This document shows, piece by piece, positions 4,878 to 7,341 of a stretch of 7,341 nucleotides of DNA. The DNA is from Anaerolineae bacterium (GTDB lineage: Bacteria; Chloroflexota; Anaerolineae; Aggregatilineales; Aggregatilineaceae), in the NCBI GenBank assembly GCA_018056405.1, contig JAGPFT010000137.1, forward strand, positions 1-7,341. The letters run 5' to 3'. The stretch's first letter is position 1; each line of letters opens with the position of its first letter. The notes under the pieces were generated by a model. The model saw nothing but the letters and a program-made list of their open reading frames with translations, was not told where the DNA came from and did no database searches. Both the position numbers and the translations under genes were made by a program.

Positions 4878-5849
4878 TCACTTGGCCAGGATGCCCGCCA
4901 ACTCGACCAGCTTGGGATCGAGCGCCTTCCGTTGGCTGGCCACCTCCTCGTAGGGCGTGGTCGTGATCTCGCCCCGAATCTGCCCGATGAGCACGCCATA
5001 GGTGCCCGTTGCAAGCTGTTCGACGGCGTGCGCGGCCAGCCGCGTGCCCAGCAGCCGGTCAAACGCGCCGGGCGTTCCGCCGCGCTGCACGTGGCCGAGA
5101 ATGGTCACACGCAGTTGGAAGCCCAGTTCCTCGTTGTGATCCTCGAAGTACTGCGCCAACTGCGTCGCGTTGAGCTTGGCCCCCTCTGCCACGACGATCA
5201 AGGCGTGGGGCTTGCCGCGTTCGTAAGCAAGCTGGATTATGTCGGCGATGGCCTCCGGTGACGTTTCGAATTCGGGCAGGCAGATCGCCTCCGCGCCGCC
5301 GGCGATGCCGGCCATCAACGCCAGATAACCGCTGTGGCGGCCCATGACCTCGACCAGGAAGGCGCGTTCGTGCGACGAGGCAGTGACCTTCAGCCGGTCA
5401 ATGGCCTCCAGAGCAATGTTGAGCGCCGTGTCCACGCCAATAGTGATATCGGAGCCAACCAGGTCGTTGTCAATGGTCGAGGCGACGCCGACCACAGGGA
5501 AGCCCAGTTGGAAGAGGGCGTGCGCGCCGGTCTGCGAGCCGTTGCCGCCGATGACGACCAGCCCCTCAATGTCTTTGCGGTTTAGCTCGCGCAGGGCCTT
5601 GCGGCGGCCCTCGTCGGTCATGAACTCCGGGCAACGGGCGCTGCCAAGCATGGTGCCGCCAAGCTGGATAATGCCGCCCACGTCGCGCCGGCCAAGGGGC
5701 ACGAAGTCGCCCTCGACCAGCCCCCGGTAGCCGTGTTCGACGCCGAAAACCTCCCACCCCCGATCAACTCCGGTACGCACGACGGCGCGTATAGCGGCGT
5801 TCATGCCAGGGGCATCACCGCCGCTGGTGAGCACAGCGATCCGTTTCAT
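4878..5849 (-). CDS. pfkA: 6-phosphofructokinase, ATP-dependent type
   Basis: A 323-residue protein of normal PfkA length that phosphorylates fructose 6-phosphate to fructose 1,6-bisphosphate, the committed glycolytic step, in the cytoplasm. Landmarks lie almost at E. coli numbering: TSGGDAPGMNA (8-18, nucleotide loop), GGNGS (101-105), STIDNDL (124-130; catalytic D127, D129), SSHERAFLVEVMGR (158-171; R162, M169-R171), E222, and R247 with LGHVQRGGTPGAFDR (251-265), the sugar-phosphate site. G104 favours ATP over pyrophosphate (PPi enzymes have Asp). Position 103 is Asn instead of the usual Asp, and position 124 is Ser, neither the Gly of ATP enzymes nor the Lys of PPi enzymes; I recall GGNGS as common in Chloroflexota. 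The start overlaps the PAP2 stop as ATGA and has a strong Shine-Dalgarno site, so translation is probably coupled. Confidence 0.95.
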   Translation of the reverse strand: MKRIAVLTSGGDAPGMNAAIRAVVRTGVDRGWEVFGVEHGYRGLVEGDFVPLGRRDVGGIIQLGGTMLGSARCPEFMTDEGRRKALRELNRKDIEGLVVIGGNGSQTGAHALFQLGFPVVGVASTIDNDLVGSDITIGVDTALNIALEAIDRLKVTASSHERAFLVEVMGRHSGYLALMAGIAGGAEAICLPEFETSPEAIADIIQLAYERGKPHALIVVAEGAKLNATQLAQYFEDHNEELGFQLRVTILGHVQRGGTPGAFDRLLGTRLAAHAVEQLATGTYGVLIGQIRGEITTTPYEEVASQRKALDPKLVELAGILAK

Positions 5850-6559
5850 AAGGTTTCCTCCTGCTGCTCACGCTGCCTGTACTCCGAGTATACCCGATCG
5901 CGCCCGCGCCACGTCGCGGTGAAGGCGACGCTGGTCAGCAGCCACAGCCCGCCTGCCAGCAGCGCACCGATCACCTGCGAGGGGAAGTGCACCACCAGCA
6001 CCAGGCGGCTGAGGCCGATCAGGGCGATAACCACCATCGCAGCTACGACGAGCGCCGCGCGCGCACGCCGGCTGACCGCGCGCCGCCAGATCAGATAGGC
6101 GAGCATCCCGTAAGCGATGGTCGCCTGCATGGTGTGCCCGCTGGGATAACCGTAGCCCCCTTCGGGGTTGGTCCAGCCGTCGAAGGCAGGGCGCGGCGCG
6201 GCGATCCACTCCTTGAGGCCCATGTTCCACAACTTGCCGACCGCCATGGCCAACGCCCACCCCGCCAGCAGAGTCCAGTCACGGCGGGCGATGAAGGTCG
6301 CGCCCAGCCCCAACCCCAACACCCACAGCACCGGCGAGCCGAAAGCGGAGATCACGCTGAACACGTCCTGAACGGCGGGGTCAGCGTGGGCGTGGAACCA
6401 GGCGGTGCTCTCGGCGTCGAAGTCCTGCACCACCCCCAGATCGAGGAGGGGGGCGCTCAGCACAGCGAAGAGCAACATAGCCGCGCAACCGGCTAACACG
6501 ATCCACAGGGCGATCCAGGCACGGCGACGCGGGTCGGTGCTCTGTCTTTGAGTGAGCAT
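5846..6559 (-). CDS. PAP2-family membrane phosphatase
   Basis: A 237-residue integral membrane protein of the type 2 phosphatidic-acid phosphatase family, which removes phosphate from lipid phosphates such as phosphatidate, PGP or undecaprenyl diphosphate outside the membrane. About six hydrophobic segments are visible (roughly 14-40, 66-90, 93-113, 145-159, 168-190, 197-216). The three motifs are K116-x6-R123-P124 (KEWIAAPRP), PSGH (139-142, H142 acid/base) and SRLVLVVHFPSQ (184-195). In motif 3 the nucleophile H191 and R185 are kept, but the final Asp that orients the histidine is Gln (Q195, codon CAG), so activity may be lowered or altered. The charged tail (217-237) is cytoplasmic. AAGGAG lies 14 nt before ATG 6559, longer than usual; no other start fits. 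It leads an operon with pfkA. Lipid substrate unknown. Confidence 0.9.
   Translation of the reverse strand: MLTQRQSTDPRRRAWIALWIVLAGCAAMLLFAVLSAPLLDLGVVQDFDAESTAWFHAHADPAVQDVFSVISAFGSPVLWVLGLGLGATFIARRDWTLLAGWALAMAVGKLWNMGLKEWIAAPRPAFDGWTNPEGGYGYPSGHTMQATIAYGMLAYLIWRRAVSRRARAALVVAAMVVIALIGLSRLVLVVHFPSQVIGALLAGGLWLLTSVAFTATWRGRDRVYSEYRQREQQEETL
5857..5862 (-). promoter_or_regulatory. Consensus Shine-Dalgarno site of pfkA inside the PAP2 gene
   Basis: On the reverse strand a perfect AGGAGG lies 7 nt before the pfkA ATG and within the last codons of the PAP2 gene. It is the best ribosome-binding site in the window and should let pfkA be translated well, either coupled to PAP2 or independently. 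Confidence 0.85.
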
Positions 6560-6595
6560 GGTGTCCAGGTCTTCTCCTTACTGGCGATGCGCCTC

Positions 6596-6624
6596 AGTAT
6601 ACCGCGCCGCGCCCGCTCTCTCAT
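6596..6624 (-). promoter_or_regulatory. Promoter for the PAP2-pfkA operon
   Basis: On the reverse strand ATGAGA (6624-6619, four of six matches to TTGACA) and TATACT (6601-6596, five of six to TATAAT) are exactly 17 bp apart. Transcription would start near 6589, giving a leader of about 30 nt that contains the AAGGAG site (6579-6574). Confidence 0.6.
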
Positions 6625-6652
6625 TGACCAATCGGCACCCGCTCCGTATAAT
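6624..6652 (+). promoter_or_regulatory. Near-consensus sigma-70-type promoter for the histidine phosphatase gene
   Basis: TTGACC (6624-6629) and a perfect TATAAT (6647-6652) are 17 bp apart, eleven of twelve consensus bases. Transcription would begin near 6659, leaving a leader of about 64 nt before ATG 6723. Its -35 box touches that of the opposite promoter at 6624. Confidence 0.8.
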
Positions 6653-6707
6653 CCGGTGCGACGGCAGGTCAGGCCGCGGTGACTGGCCCAACGCGACAGT
6701 TCCAGAC

Positions 6708-6716
6708 GAGGTGAGG
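6708..6716 (+). promoter_or_regulatory. Shine-Dalgarno site that sets the histidine phosphatase start
   Basis: GAGGTGAGG ends 6 nt before ATG 6723. The frame is open back to 6552, but that stretch crosses the promoter and lies upstream of the predicted transcript start, so 6723 is the true start. Confidence 0.7.
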
Positions 6717-6722
6717 TGGCGA

Positions 6723-7304
6723 ATGCGGTTGATTCTGGTACGGCACGGACAGGCCGAGCATCGCGGCGACGAAGAAGACAATCTGTACCTGACCGACCTG
6801 GGCAAGCGCCAGGTGGAGCTGCTCGGTCAGTGGCTGGCTGAAAACGAGCCGGACATCACGGCCATCGTGTGCAGCCCGCTGCGGCGCGCGCGCGAGACGA
6901 CCTCGATCCTCAACCGTTACATTCACGCGCCGGTCAAGGTAGATGACGACCTGCGCGAGACCACGCACGACCTGTATATGAAGCTGCCCCGCCTGGTTCA
7001 TCCCGCCGACAACGGCCCGCACTACTTCATCATGCCCGCCGACAACTACTACCAGCGCTTCGCCGAGCAGACTCGCCGCGTGCTCAACCGCCTGATCGAG
7101 AACCCCGAAGCGGTGCAGACCAAAGTCGTCGTCTGTCACGGCGGCACAGCGGGCACCATGGTGCGCACGTTGCTTAAGTGCCATTCGCTGGACATCTGGA
7201 TGCACAACACGGCCATGCACCACCTCACCTGGCAGGACGGGCTGTGGATTCTGCGCGGGATCAACTACGCGCCTCACCTGCCAGCGACCCTCACCACCGA
7301 GTAG
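6723..7304 (+). CDS. Histidine phosphatase family (phosphoglycerate-mutase-like) protein
   Basis: A 193-residue protein of histidine phosphatase branch 1. The catalytic set is complete: LVRHGQ (5-10; R7 and the phospho-accepting H8), SPLRRARETT (51-60; R55), the acid E79 in LRE, and VVCHGGT (136-142; H139). LTDLGKRQ (23-30) and the final INYAPHL (180-186) are also typical. Members hydrolyse varied phosphate esters (sugar phosphates, phosphoserine, cofactor precursors such as alpha-ribazole phosphate) or phosphoproteins; none of the residues seen here fixes the substrate. It lacks the long insertions of true phosphoglycerate mutase, so mutase activity is unlikely. The gene has its own strong promoter, divergent from the PAP2-pfkA operon, and stands alone in the window; 37 bp follow its stop. 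Confidence 0.9.
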   Translation: MRLILVRHGQAEHRGDEEDNLYLTDLGKRQVELLGQWLAENEPDITAIVCSPLRRARETTSILNRYIHAPVKVDDDLRETTHDLYMKLPRLVHPADNGPHYFIMPADNYYQRFAEQTRRVLNRLIENPEAVQTKVVVCHGGTAGTMVRTLLKCHSLDIWMHNTAMHHLTWQDGLWILRGINYAPHLPATLTTE

Positions 7305-7319
7305 AGCGTGTGATACGCT
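7305..7319 (+). terminator. Short hairpin after the histidine phosphatase gene
   Basis: AGCGT (7305-7309) and ACGCT (7315-7319) form a 5-bp stem directly after the TAG stop, extendable by a G-T pair and followed by TTTC. It may be a weak intrinsic terminator. The last bases (7325-7341) are C-rich and resemble the beginning of another intergenic repeat. Confidence 0.35.
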
Positions 7320-7341
7320 TTCAACCCCTATCCCCCAGCCC

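Noticed and set aside
6669..7277. A 202-codon reverse-strand open frame opposite the histidine phosphatase gene
   Set aside because: The forward protein has a complete catalytic set; the reverse frame is a low-information shadow.

Overview
The window is G+C-rich and carries nine genes, eight complete and one truncated, on both strands, with no RNA genes, transposase, phage or CRISPR signature. The mix suggests a Chloroflexota (Anaerolineae-like) chromosome: short CCCCCTCTCC/GGAGAGGGGG palindromic repeats scattered between genes, a single-pass protein with a PPC-like beta-domain, a NERD-like membrane protein, and a phosphofructokinase with a GGNGS loop. That taxonomic reading is inference from memory of such genomes, not a search result.

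Layout. (1) 1-150, +: the C-terminus of a DegV-family lipid-binding protein, followed by a strong hairpin. (2) 248-1874, +: a two-gene unit of a URO-D-fold protein (not HemE) and a HAD-type 5'(3')-deoxyribonucleotidase. (3) 1875-2090: a convergent gap filled with palindromes. (4) 2091-4174, -: in transcription order a receiver-only response regulator, a NERD-like two-helix membrane protein, and a single-pass membrane protein with a PPC-like extracytoplasmic domain; the last two are 19 bp apart and probably co-transcribed. (5) 4175-4877: about 700 bp without a credible gene, containing a possible promoter for the regulator and several palindromic repeats. (6) 4878-6559, -: a PAP2-family membrane phosphatase and 6-phosphofructokinase, overlapping by four bases (ATGA). 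(7) 6560-6722: a compact divergent promoter region with a near-consensus sigma-70-type promoter in each direction, the -35 boxes touching. (8) 6723-7304, +: a histidine-phosphatase (phosphoglycerate-mutase-like) protein.

How it works together. Most genes look like ordinary housekeeping or signalling functions: glycolysis (PFK), phosphate-ester hydrolysis (PAP2, histidine phosphatase, deoxyribonucleotidase), and a small envelope/signalling group (receiver, NERD-like, PPC-like). I do not see a clear new multi-gene system. The most notable points are at residue and DNA-structure level: several enzymes lack a canonical active-site residue (PAP2 motif 3 Asp to Gln, NERD E-x-K lost, URO-D-fold metal cysteines lost, PFK Asp103 to Asn), and the intergenic repeats share a nested architecture in which an outer inverted repeat encloses inner hairpins.
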